Positions 22,801-33,460 of a stretch of DNA of 64,000 bases are shown one piece after another. Both the position numbers and the translations under genes were made by a program. Source of the DNA: Trichodelitschia bisporula (lineage: Eukaryota; Ascomycota; Dothideomycetes; Phaeotrichales; Phaeotrichaceae); contig ML996689.1 of assembly GCA_010356995.1 (NCBI GenBank), positions 771,228 through 835,227 of the forward strand. The letters are read 5' to 3'. The notes under the pieces are model-generated. The model was not told where the DNA came from. It worked only from the letters and a program-made list of their open reading frames with translations, and searched no databases. Position 1 is the first letter of the stretch; each line of letters starts with the position of its first letter.

Positions 22801-23396
22801 TCATTCAGCAGAAGGGGGACGCCTTGCAGAAGAGGAAGGCACGACCGCCAGCGCCTGCTAACACCGCGGAAGTTTCCCAGAGGTAAGTCCATGCCATTCT
22901 GCGGGTCTGTGCTTTGGCTGTTCCCGGGCAAACTCCGAGAAGATTGATCCGGGGACGCAATAACATGAGTCTGGATGGTTGAGACGAGATGCAAAAGAGC
23001 TCGCCTTGGGCATCGAGCACCGAGGGGGCCTCAACCATGGGAGCACAATGAGAAGTGTGCCATCTCAAGGCTAGGGAGATTATGGCAAGCCCACACTCTC
23101 ACTGAATATCCAATACACCGGACTAGAAAGCACTTCATGGAAGGATGTTTGGCAAGGCACACGGCAAGTTGAACTAGGCCTCACAAACATTGTAACGTCA
23201 AAGCTGCATATGATGAGGCTGCTAATCCATTCAATTCATTGATCTAGAAACTCAAGTCCCTCTGGAACATTAACCGGGAGACCGTATCATTAGATGTCAA
23301 GCAAGACGCTTCATATAATGTCATTCTGAACAGTTCAGGGGTTACCCACACATCTGGAAGAAGCGCAACGGAGTGGGATTGAAGTCCCCACTTGAT

Positions 23397-24184
23397 TCAA
23401 GGTGACGGCGCAAGCTCGTCAGGCATGATACCGCGACATTCCTTGCGCTCCTTGCGCTTGTCCATCTCATTGACGAATATGTCAACCATCAACTGAAGCC
23501 CCCATTCGGTTTCCCAGACAATTTGCTCCCAGTAAGCGGCAAATCCCTTGTAGTACAACGCCGTTGCGGCAATGAAGTCACGCACAATGCTGCGGGCGTA
23601 GTCGCAGTCGGACCGTTTGCCCCTGCGTTCAAACGTGATCCAGTCGAGGGCCCATTCCTCGTAGTTCTCGGGTTCGACCTTTCTCCGATGCGTGTAGTAC
23701 TCCGCCTCCAGCCGTAACTTCCTCAGCAGAAGCTGTGGTGGTGATACCTTATGGATTGTGTTATACGCCTTGTTAGGAGTGTCGCAATTGGCAATCAAAC
23801 GTTGTAGCTGCTTGCACACTGTGCTGTTGATGACCGCGAGCACCCCGATAGCCTTAGGGTCCATTGGATCAGTTGATGCTTTCTCATTGACGTCAGCGGC
23901 ATTGAAGTCGACCGGATGTTCAACGGAGAGACTCCGGACGTATTCCACCAATTTTGCCCGCCATGCAAGCCATTGCCTCATCTGGCAAAGCACTATCCGC
24001 CCGTCCGCAGCCATCTGCATTGGAGCTTCGAGACTTGTTGGCCTTGGCCGTGTGGTGAAGTGAGGAAGTAGCGAGTCCGGGGAGATCCGGGTGAAGAGAG
24101 GGAGGGAGGGATTTGAAGGGTTGCTGGGTAACTTGCGGTGTTGTGCAGCGATGACGCTTTTGATCCTTCTTTGGACCCGCTCAT
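23397..24184 (-). mobile_element. Ty1/Copia-type Gag remnant (fossil LTR retrotransposon)
   Basis: The 207-aa frame at 23397-24020 has the layout of a fungal Copia Gag (UBN2/Retrotran_gag type). RQWLAWRAKLVEYVRS is followed by DPKAIGVLAVINSTVCKQL, a CDTPNKAYNTI segment, LLLRKLRLEAEYYTHRRKV, and a helical C-terminal half ending in a Lys/Arg-rich tail. A further upstream stretch to 24184 may be its N-terminal extension. I find no protease, integrase or reverse transcriptase nearby, so the element looks incomplete, and I cannot define its LTRs. Age cannot be given. The flanking arrays may or may not derive from it. Family assignment rests on pattern recognition only. Confidence 0.5.
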
Positions 24185-24429
24185 GAGACGCAGATACTCT
24201 CGCTAGCGGAAGTGATCGAAAGAAACAACGTCAATAGTGTGTCGCAAGCGGGGTTTATAACTGTCACCAGAGATGCGCCGGCAAGTATGTCAGGAAGTTG
24301 GTCGACATGTGTTGGAGCAAACTGCAGCTATCTAATGTCTTATGCGACTAGATGCCAAGAGTTGACGTTGAGGAAAGTACTACCCACCGGCGAACCTCCT
24401 TCTAGGGTATGCGCCACACCCCTCATGAG

Positions 24430-25330
24430 ACATTGAATCTAATCCGCAAGTGGTGAAGTCGAGGTACATCGAAAGGTAGTAGAACTCTCTGTGCGGGCAT
24501 AAGGATATAAATTAAATCCTTCTAAACGACTAGTTCTAAATGTCCCTTCTGCTCCTCCCTTCTCGCCGGTCGTGAGGATCGGCTACAAGGGTTATGGCGC
24601 GGAGTCAGGCGTGCTCCAGCATTTATGAGTATGATTGCCGCACGCTGAGGGAGCGGAGACCTCATCCGGTTGAAAATAGCCCGAACTTTTCAAGGTCCCC
24701 CCTAACTTGATCTAGCCCGCAAGTGGTGAGTCGAACTACCTGGAGAGGTAGTAGACCTGCCAGTACGGGCATGGAGATATAAATCACAATCCTTCTAAAC
24801 CACTTAACTGCCCCTTCTGCCCATCCCTTCTCACCGGCTGTGAGGACCGGCTACAAGAGTGCACGTCGCAGAGTCATGCGTGTTCCGGCAATGCAATCGG
24901 CGCACTGATACATTGCCACACGCCGAGGGAGCGGAGACCTCGCCCGGGACCTTCGCCCGGAACCTGTAAGGCCCGCTTGATTTAATCTATCCCGCGGGCA
25001 AGGGTCGGACTACATAGAGAGGTAGTTGACCTGTAAGCGCGGGCGTGGAGATATAAATTAAAATCCTTCTGAACAACTTAACTGTCCCTTCTGCTCCTCC
25101 CTTCTCACCAATCGTGAGACCGGCTACAAGGATATGGTCGCGGAGTCATGCGTGCTCCGGCATTTATGAGTATGATTGCCGCACGCTGAGGGAGCGGAGA
25201 CCTCATTCCGTTACAATATCCAGAACTTTCAAAGTCCCCGCTTGACTTGATCTAGCCCGCGGGCAAGGGTCAGACTACATGAAAGGTAGTTGACCTGTTA
25301 GCGTGGGCGTCGAGATAGAACTTTTTAACG
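24430..25330. repeat. ~272-bp tandem satellite, about 3.3 copies
   Basis: Repeat starts are recognisable by CCCGCAAGTGGTG or CCCGCGGGCAAGGGTC, followed by a CTAC...GAGAGGTAGT block, at about 24440, 24715, 24985 and 25255 (periods ~270-275 bp). Inside each unit are ATATAAAT...ATCCTTCTAAAC, a CTTCTGCTCCTCCCTTCTC block and TGCCGCACGCTGAGGGAGCG. No coding frame is shared between copies. The fourth copy is partial. It lies between the Gag remnant and array 2. Confidence 0.85.
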
Positions 25331-25449
25331 GGAGTTGATAGTGTCTGCGGAGAGAGCGTGCGGACAAGGCTGCCAAGCCGTCTAGCGGAGATGCGAGACT
25401 GGAGTTGAAGGGTGGAGGGTTTTACGCATCGGAACAATATATCGCCATG

Positions 25450-26830
25450 TCGATTGAACTATGAGTTGGATCGTGCATTTGAGGACAGATTCGGCGTTAT
25501 GGAGAGTGTCCAATGACTAGCTTGGCAAACAATGAATGTTAGCTCAGTTCCGCGATGCTGATGTTCAAAGGTCGCTAATGTTGAAGGGTACAGAATCTCG
25601 TTTTTTCTCAAGTCGTGACACAGCTTGCAATCTCGGGTCAACCTTTCGTATAGATCATCATTGCCCAACAGGTGCACTGAGAGATCTCATAAGAAACGTC
25701 CAACAGAGAACTTGGGCACAGGTGCCGTCGGTGACTTACAGAAGGGGATACTTTGGACATTCTAAACAGAGCCAAACCTGTAATGTTAGCTTAGTTTCGC
25801 AATCCTGATGTTCAAAGGTCGTTGATGTTAAAGGGCTCAGACTCTCGTTGTTCTCATGTCATGACGCAGCTTGCAATCTCGGGTCAACTTCTTTCGTACT
25901 TATCGGTCATCATTACCCAGTTAGAGGATTGATCGATTCCATAAGAAAGGCCCAAAGAGCTTGGGCACAGGTGCCGTCCGTGACTTACAAAAGAAGACGC
26001 CGTGAACGCTCTGAACCAGATGAAATCTGCGAAACCATCAGCCTTGACCTGAGGAAGTCAAGTATCGACCATTTGCGACCATTTCGAGGCGGTCAGGTCA
26101 CGTAAGAATTCATCATCGAGGGGAAACCCCACGGTCGGTCTACTCTCTTGTTTTTCATCATGCCACAATGTTGAAAGATTAGCTGACAGCGACTTACAAG
26201 CAGGGATAAAGGCGACGGAGCATGAGGTGAGAACCGAGACCGGGCACAAAACTGTTAGGCCCTCTTTCCTAAAACCCAGAGTGTAGTCGAGAAGGGAAGG
26301 CCGTTCGGTTGAATAGGTGTTTCCATCTCAAGGGCCAGGTTCGTGTAAGATCGAAAGATTTAGCACTCAATAAGCATCATCAAAACAAGATGCGGAAGAG
26401 TGTGGCTGGCTCTTACAGCAGTGGGGAATGGCCTCAGCCGATTCGGGGTTTCCTAGATCGTACGCAATGTCAGCTAGCTTCCAACCATTCCCACAGTCGT
26501 CGAGCGTTTCAAGAAGCGGTAGTCAGATATGTTTTTATCTCCATGTCAAGGTTTCAACCTTGGTGAGACTTCTTTCCTCTAAGTCATCATGAAAGTACCG
26601 AATATTGTATGATAGACAGATGTTTGTCACATCAGTGCGCAAAAGGGCTTACCGATTCAATAGAGATAGCATGCTACAGCAAGTCGGCGGTGACTGGACG
26701 GAAGCGGCGTTCGCAAGTTCGGAGGCGTATGGTGATTAAGAATCGTTCTGTGCACGTATGCTTAGAGCAACCAGAGTCTTCTATGCTGGAGTTAGTATCC
26801 TGCGACAATATTTGACCCTCCATGGGTATA
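25450..26830 (-). repeat. Array 2: duplicated intron-like modules with mini-exon spacers
   Basis: On the minus strand there is a run of consensus donors (GTAAGTC and relatives at about 26655, 26416, 26195, 25988 and 25740). Each is followed 100-250 nt later by a branch-site-like word and acceptor. Examples are ATACTAACTCCAGCATAG near 26785, AGCTGACATTGC...CTAG near 26455, TACTTGACTTCCTCAG near 26070 and GCTAACATTACAG near 25785. The segments between are only 36-130 nt. Two whole intron-like units (25540-25737 and 25790-25985) are clearly homologous, period ~248 bp, and flank a 38-nt segment. I found no reading frame that stays open across all segments, so coding is not shown. It may continue the transcript of the candidate gene at 27009-27501. 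Confidence 0.5.
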
Positions 26831-27008
26831 TGCAGGAAGGTGCCGTTTCATCGGATGCATGCATCACGAGAGAGCTAGGTGGGAGTGTCGCTTAAACATT
26901 GCACACCGGTGGGCATATGTGCTTCAGAATGGATATTTGGAAGTCACTGAGTACGGAAGATGGCATGTCTTGAGCTGGCACAATAGCAGATAGGCTTAGA
27001 AGTTGACT

Positions 27009-27501
27009 TCATGAGTGCTCAGAGCAGCTTGTTTGCTGACAACAAAGACTACGGAATGACGCATGACAAGACGCATACCAGATGCTGATACCAGCAGTTC
27101 GCTTCCTGAAGACCGAGCTAACAGGCTGAGGTTTTGCGCAAACCAGCATAGGCATTATGTGATACCAGATACATGTTATCAACCGAAGTGCAAAGGACAC
27201 AAACACCCAGTGAGCCAGCACCCAGAAGCCAGTCAGAAGTGGAGTACCTGGCGTGTCGGAAAAGCGTTAGCATGTGTTGTTACTGTAAGCGGAAACAATG
27301 TAGAGAATTGCTGTGGTCAGAGAGAAGATTGGTTCACCAGTGGACGATGAAGCACAAAAACCAGAGCCGGAAGGACCGATCGGCTTCTGTACAGCACCGA
27401 ACTTTGTAAGGCTAAGGATGATACGAATGATTCATCATAGGAGCGGCGCAGAGTTGAGAATGTCAAGTGATCACTTACCATGCTGTCAAATAAAGGACCA
27501 T
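27009..27501 (-). CDS. Candidate 129-aa membrane-type small protein behind a TATA box
   Basis: Downstream of a TATAAAAGG box and a CT-rich leader, an ATG at 27501 starts three proposed exons: 27479-27501, 27284-27411 and 27009-27247. The first donor is GTAAGT; the second intron (36 nt) has a clear TGCTAACGC branch site. All joins keep frame. The product starts MVLYLTACLTKFGAVQKPIG and has hydrophobic stretches (IFSLTTAILYIV; GFWVLAHWVFVSFALRLI) and a Cys-rich tail ending CCQQTSCSEHS. I recognise no family. It could be a small membrane or secreted protein, or the 5' end of a longer transcript through array 2. The 36-nt intron is shorter than usual. Treat as tentative. Confidence 0.3.
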
Positions 27502-27645
27502 TGCAATGATCACTTATTGAAACGCAAATATGGTTGAAGCCAGCGAAATGTTGCCAGAGGCGCTGTAGTCATTGGAAGAGGCAGTGATGAGGGAATGAAG
27601 AGGGTGAGTTGGAGTGGGTTGGAGAGTAGAGGGTGCAGAATGTCG

Positions 27646-27655
27646 CCTTTTATAG
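27646..27655 (-). promoter_or_regulatory. TATA box upstream of the 27.5-kb candidate gene
   Basis: CTATAAAAGG on the minus strand followed by a CT-rich leader with repeated CCAAC/CTC words down to the candidate ATG at 27501. Upstream, at about 27705-27760, is a short degenerate repeat of GCAGGAGCGAT and GCAGTGGCAGAAGTGAT, possibly binding-site repeats. Confidence 0.5.
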
Positions 27656-27950
27656 GAAGATGCAGGTGGCCTGTGCTCGTCCTGCTTCAGTTAATCTGCG
27701 GCGGTAGCAGGAGCGATGAAGCAGTGGCAGAAGTGATCAAGCAATGGCAGGAGCGATCGAGGTTGCCTTCGCTTGCAGTGCAGCCAAGGGGCCACCGGAA
27801 AAACGTGGCCTCAGCGTAAGTTGGCCGTTCACGGCAGTGACGGTTGCTAGCCAGCAGGTTTGGCGTCGAAGGTGCATGAGATGACTCCTCATGGAAGCTG
27901 TCCGACCGCAGTATGGCACGTGTCTGAGATATCTGAAGCGTTGAAGGATC

Positions 27951-28458
27951 TCAATCCATCACACCGCCGGTACTTTCAACCACACGAACGACGTCGTCTT
28001 TGATCTCCGGCACCGCTGAGATGAGTTCTTTGGCGAGGACGTCCCGGAACTGTGCAAAGGCCTCCGTCTTGCCCTTGAGCTTCTGGTTCTGCTTCATGAC
28101 AAGTTCCACAAACTCGCGCGTATAGATATCAGGGTTTCTACCCTCTTGGACGTATTCGATGACTTCCGGCGGAATTGTAAATTGGAGATTCGGTACGGTT
28201 TCTTCGAGCGCCGCGAGATTGTTCGCAAGGTCGGTGCTGAGGCATGTCAGCAACGGTTGAAGCTACGCCTCCGGCGAGAGCAACATTTCGCGTTTCATGG
28301 CAGCTTCTGTCGGAGCCCCCTGGTGCTCAAGAGCCTGCACAATGAGATTGTACAGATTTTGAGTGACACTCTTCATCTGGTCTGTCGGACGTCAGTGCGA
28401 TGCAAGAGTGGAGGATAGAGATCCTACCGTCAACCTGGGCGAGCGTTGCCTGAGCCAT
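27951..28458 (-). CDS. nut2: Mediator subunit 10 (Nut2/MED10)
   Basis: MED10 belongs to the middle module of Mediator and links activators to RNA polymerase II in the nucleus. Three exons: 28428-28458, 28285-28381 and 27951-28236, with introns of 46 and 48 nt, giving 137 aa. The start MAQATLAQVDDQMKSVTQNL is a typical Mediator-10 N-terminal helix, and the C-terminal half carries the family block IPPEVIEYVQEGRNPDIYTR plus EFVELVMKQNQKLKGK and FRDVLAKELISAVPEI. Length fits fungal MED10. It is divergent from the PXA-domain gene, with about 318 nt between the two start codons, so they share a promoter region. The gene marks the right border of the repeat island. Very sure of family and splice sites. 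Confidence 0.93.
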
Positions 28459-28776
28459 TGCGGAAGATTTTCAACCGTAGGAGCGATTTGTGCTAGAAGG
28501 GAAGTCTGAAGAACACGAAGTACAAGTTAGGCAGTTCAAGAGGAAACCAGGTTATTCGTTCAAAGATTTTGGTTGATGTGGTTTACGAAGACGTGAAGTC
28601 AACGCACAAACGCGTGCGGCTCTCGGCGCATGACGCCCGGACCATCGAATATTATGCCGCTGCTGACCGCCCTACGTCAAGATCACAACTTCAACTCCTC
28701 GAGACACGGGACCCGCGCGACGTATCTACACGTTTGCGGTTGCCTGCCTCCACCACAATATGCCAAACTCCTGGCG

Positions 28777-31700
28777 ATGATGTCCCCTCCAACGCGGACA
28801 AGTACTCCCGTTTCGTCAGAAGACCGCGCGACTACACCCGCCCCTCCCGCCGCAGGCAAAGCGGCCGATGGCTCGCGCCTCGCACCCTCAGTATCGCGAC
28901 CGGTCGAAGCTGTGAATAAGCCAGTCATAGATGCGCTTTCCGATAAGGCTACAGCTGCCTTCATCCGAAGGACACTATGCTCTCACCACGCGCTCTCTGC
29001 ATCAGGGGAGAAGGGCAGGAGCACACCGCGCCCGATCGACGAACTGCTGCCACCCTTGACCAGCTCCAACGAGGTCGACTTGCAGCTCTATGCCATCCTC
29101 GCAGTCATAATAAAGGAGTTTGTGCTCGCGTGGTACGCGAAGATCACATCGGACCATGTGTTCGTTGATGAGGTCATCCATACCATTGCACACTGCACAC
29201 GGGCACTGGAACAACGTCTGAGGAATGTGGATCTAGAGGCGCTCATATTGGATGAGGTTCCGCAACTTGTCGATGCTCATTTGAATGGTGGAGTATTCCC
29301 CTGATTCTTCTCAGCCGCAATCGTTTCCGCGACTAATTTGTGTAACCGTAGGCTTCCGCATTGCGCACCAGCCATATCCACATCCCCTCGCTAGCACCCC
29401 GCGACAAATATACCACTCGCTGAACACGCACCCCGCATTGTCGCCCGTGCCACTAGAGTCAGACCCATGGACAGTGGCGGAGCAGCAGCGAAATGAAGAG
29501 GCGTGGCGACAGCTCCTCGTGCAGACCGTGCTCGCGGTCTTGCTGCCCACCGAGGACCTCGAAAACGCCTGCCTTCGGACCCTGGTGACGGAAATACTTT
29601 CCGAGATGATCGTCGGAAACGCGCTCAGTGGTAAAGTGTGCGAAGGCTGGATGTTGTGGGACGGCATAACGCAGCTAGTGCTCGCTTTGCAGCCTGGCAA
29701 TCCTAAGGACAGCCCTCTCGCGTCGGCAGCAAGCCAGCAGGCCAAATCTGCAAGTCGACTGGAACAATTCGGCCTAGTGTCGACGGATGCAAATGACGAC
29801 GAAGCGCAGCGCACGCAACAGGGTCCCAGGAAGTGGGGACTACGGATGGTGTCAGCAATCTTCTGGACGAGCATGCAATACCTTTGGTGGACGTGCACGG
29901 CGTTATGGATAGCGGTCAGGGCGCTCGCAGCATCGCCATCACTACCTCCGCGATCCAGGGCGTGGCTTGCAGGTGCATCGGACCCCACAGTAGTGGGGCG
30001 TGAAATGCAGAACACGGACATCCCGTCCGCCGCCTCCTCATACCCCGCCAGCACGGACGTCAAAACGACTCCGGCAGACGTAGTATCCGCGTCGGGATAT
30101 CGGCAACGTCCCATCCTCACCATGGGTCTGTGGAACATGATGGGACATTTGATGGAGGTTGACAGACGCATGCCTTGGCTGTCGGGTCTCGCAGCTCTGA
30201 TGCAGTGGGGAGCTGTCAACGGACCTGGACGGGTCGGTGATACAAATGGCGCTTTCGACAGGTGAGTGTTTTGCATTCGACTCCCATCCAATCACGTTGC
30301 GAAATTGGCCGAGCATTTTGTGGTTGGTCAATCTTCGACATGGGTCCTGGAGAGATGCCGAGACGGAGCTAAAGAAACGGGCCGGGGCTTGTTGACTGGG
30401 GGGTGGAAGGGTAAGGATGACAGGGGTCTAAAAGGCCTGTCAAAGGGATACAGGGATCAAGGACTGAGATGGCTCGGGGCCTTGGGTCTTTGCGGCTAGC
30501 GTTCTGTTGCTTTGGCGTCTGGCCCCCGCATGAGCTTTCAGTCACTTGACTCGACCCCCTGCCCCTCTTCCCCTCTTTCCCCTCCTTCCACCAACCTCAT
30601 CATCCTCTCCCCTAACCTATCTCCTTCTCATCTTCTCTTCTCCTTACCTTTCAATTCGTATTGTTCTTCAGGTTGGCTGCCGAGCACGGCGAATAGCGCA
30701 CTGCAACACTTTGCGACACTCAAGCTTGCAATCGACTTGCAGTCGACTTGCAGACAAGCTTGCAGGGCAGTGCAGGAAGCCATTGCGAGCCTTCGCAAGC
30801 CATTGGCGATAACGGAGCATGCAACTTGCAATGCCATGCAACTGCTGCAAAGACCGTGGCCGAGGCCCGTGGCGTTAAGCCCGCGCATGCCAGTGTCGTC
30901 ACGTTTTCTCCTACCCCTCTTCTCACTCGTCCATCTTTGCTCTCACCCCTCTATCAGACTCTATCAGGCCCTCCCACCACTCGTCCTTCTATCCACTCAA
31001 CTCTCTTCTTTCTCCCCCCTGTCACCACCACCATCAGCAGCAAGCTCGCTCCACTCTCTTCCCGCCCGTGCCGCTCCCTTCTGCCCCCACTTCCTTCATC
31101 GCTCGCCTTTCTTTCCCTTCCTCCCTCCCTCCCTCCCGAGTTCCCTCCCGAGTTCCCTCCCGCTGCGCACCGCACCGCAGCGCCACGGTTCGCGCCTCCC
31201 CGGCAGCTGCGGTGCAGAAAGCGGAAGCGTGCTTGACGCAGGTCTCACCCGCCTCGTCTGTCGTTCCGGGACGGCAAGCCCCACTCGCCTCATCTTGTCG
31301 AGCGTCCGAGCATCCTCGTTTCGCCTTGACTTCTTTTCGCGCCTATTCATCGCGCGAGCTGCGGATGCATTGGGCAGATGAAGAGCAAAGCCAGACGTTG
31401 GAAGTGACCGGGGGGTACAAGGGAACGGACCAAGCGGGCGATCCGTCTACGCGCCCGGGTGATCCCCTCCCCGCAATGCCGGGACAGGCCGCGTCCGCGT
31501 GCTCCCCCGCCCGGCTACGCTAACCAAGGCGCAACGAGAAAAACCACCCCCTCTTTTGCTTCCGTGAAGTCAAAGTCAGTCAGTCATTGTTGTCGCATGT
31601 CCCCTCTCCGCTCTCCGCTCTGCCGAATGACAGAGTGAGACATGGGTTGGGAGAAGAACAATGGCATTGAGACAATGGCTCGTGGCCTCCGGCGGCATGG

Positions 31701-33460
31701 GATGTACAATGGGGCCTCCCATTGTACTCGATGGCACGGAGCGTAACGGTGACCTGACGCTAGGCTCGTGTTTCTGCTTTCTGAGCGCGCAGCGCTAGTC
31801 AATTGACATGTGCGGCGGGTGTCAGTCGCAACACAAACGGGGCGTACGATGGGGCCGCTGCAGGCGTTCCCCTTCCTTTCCTTTCCTTGCCTTCACGTTG
31901 CAAGCGAGCGATTTCTACTGCGCGTGGCGCGACGCGTTGGAGATGGTTTGAGGTTTGAGGCAAGGCCCGGCCATAATCAGTGCCATTCTCCCATGGCGGA
32001 TGTCATCCGCGATCCGTACCACCAGGTCACTCTTTGCAGGTCTTAGTGTCGCGAGGCAGCCCTGTCGCTTTTTCCCTTTTCCCTGCGTATTGTATCTACC
32101 GTACGGTATCCTCATGCACTCATACGGAGATGCCTGGGAGGGAAAAGAGGTCAAAGATGGGAGGATCGTGAGGCGCCATGGGGGCCTGAGCGCGATTGCA
32201 ATTGCGAACGCCCAGCGGGCGTACAATTTGTCCAACAGCATACCCCGATCTCGCACACATCCACGCACTAGCCCCGCCCCCCACCCCTCCCCTCCCCTCC
32301 TCCACTACTCTCCTATCCCCCTCCGCACAACCCAAGATGGCTCAACCTGGCAACGACGTAATTCGCGAATCTTGCCTGGCCCATGGCCACCAAAACAAAA
32401 CTCTCCTACCTCCTGCTGCTTCCAAGCCTCCCGCGAAGCAACTTGCAGCACTGGACAATGTCTCGCATGCTCTCGCTGCAGGTAGACTAGCCCGAGCACC
32501 TGGATCCAGCGCTTCCTTCTTCCACCCCAGACTCCGCGCGGACCAATGTCCACGCCAGGCAGCGCGTGCTCGTGTCTCGCGTCCTCCGAGCATGGAGGTT
32601 GGCCACGGGCGTTCGAGTACCGCGTGGAGTCGGACGAGGCTGGGGAGAAGTGTGGAGTGTGGAGTGTGGAGTGTGGGACGATACTGCACGAGGCAGGGAT
32701 TCCCAATGCGGCAAAATTTGGGGCTGAATTCCCCCCTCCTTGTAGTCGCGCCGGCGAAATAGGGACAAAAATGTCTCAGATGGTTGAAAAATTCTGCGCT
32801 TTCCCGCCGAGAGCGCGGCGAAATTCACCTCTGCCGCGCATCTCACGATGTCACTACATCCTTCCCCCAGCTTGCTCGGGCTCCCGGGTTCCCGCAAGAG
32901 CAAGCCATATTTTCTTCAGCAACGCTCCCGGTCAGCCCCAAGCCCCTCCTCGCCTATGCCCCGCTCGGCCATGAAATAGGCAATCGCTGCAATTCGCTAT
33001 TCCTACCACTTACTATGCTGCAATGGGTCTCAGCACACGCACGGCTAATTGACTACTTTGCAGGTTCCTCGCGCAGACGCTAACCGCCCCGCTGCGCTCC
33101 CCGCACCTTGTTCCCCGCGCGCTGCGCATTGCCCGCGGCGCGCTCTTCCCGGGGAATGCGCCCGGCCCGCCGCGCAAGGTGCCTACCCCCGAGGAGCAGG
33201 CTGCTATCCTGCGACGCTGTGCGGAGGTGTGTGCGGCTGCGATGCCGGCGCCGGCTCGGGCAGTGTATTTCGGCGGCCGTGATGCGGTGGCTGAGATTGA
33301 GGGCATGCTGGGCGTGTTCGGGGACGGGTATCTGAACCGGCATCTCGTGTTTGGCATTCTAGAACGGATCGTCGTGCGCCTTGCACCGGAGGTCGCGGAG
33401 CAGGGCGTTGGGGGACTAATGGCCGAGAGGGTCGGGGGGCAGTGGGGTGAGGCACTTTAG
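28777..33460 (+). CDS. PXA-domain protein (sorting-nexin-associated domain), split by a 2.8-kb intron
   Basis: PXA domains accompany PX domains in sorting nexins and also occur alone in fungal membrane-trafficking proteins. Exons are 28777-29287, 29352-30261 and 33064-33460; introns are 64 and 2802 nt; the protein is 605 aa. Exon 1 has the start of the PXA domain (LYAILAVIIKEFVLAWYAKI, then HTIAHCTRALEQRL). Exon 2 continues it (GFRIAHQPYPHPL, YHSLNTHPALSPVP, LLVQTVLAVLLPTEDLEN, LVTEILSEMIVGN). It also has a Trp-rich hydrophobic stretch (AIFWTSMQYLWWTCTALWI). Exon 3 carries a conserved tail (LAQTLTAPLRSPHLVPRALR, VFGDGYLNRHLVFGILERIV). Exons 2 and 3 join in frame (AG|G, Arg) through a GTGAGT donor and a GGCTAATTGAC...TTTGCAG acceptor. 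An earlier in-frame ATG at 28630 is possible. I infer an endomembrane role from the family only. Confidence 0.8.
30262..33063 (+). other. 2.8-kb intron within the PXA-domain gene
   Basis: This intron is about 40 times the usual length here (43-95 nt), yet its donor, branch site and acceptor are intact. It has no long conserved open frame and no transposon protein. It contains pyrimidine-rich tracts (30540-30660 and 30895-31150, including (CTCC)n), a cluster of TTGCAAG/CTTGCAG words at 30720-30860, a (GTGTGGA)3-4 run near 32645-32675 and A/T-balanced sequence elsewhere. Pyrimidine tracts like these resemble fungal promoters, so a second transcript start or a nested non-coding RNA is possible. 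Otherwise it may be an old insertion that has lost its identity. Confidence 0.6.

Noticed and set aside
24430-25330. CRISPR-like array
   Set aside because: Units are ~272 bp direct repeats without short spacers, and the genome is eukaryotic.
30512-31381. 289-aa Ser/Pro/Leu-rich open frame within the PXA-gene intron
   Set aside because: Composition follows the CT-rich repeats of the DNA and other frames are equally open. No domain or splice signal supports it as a nested gene.
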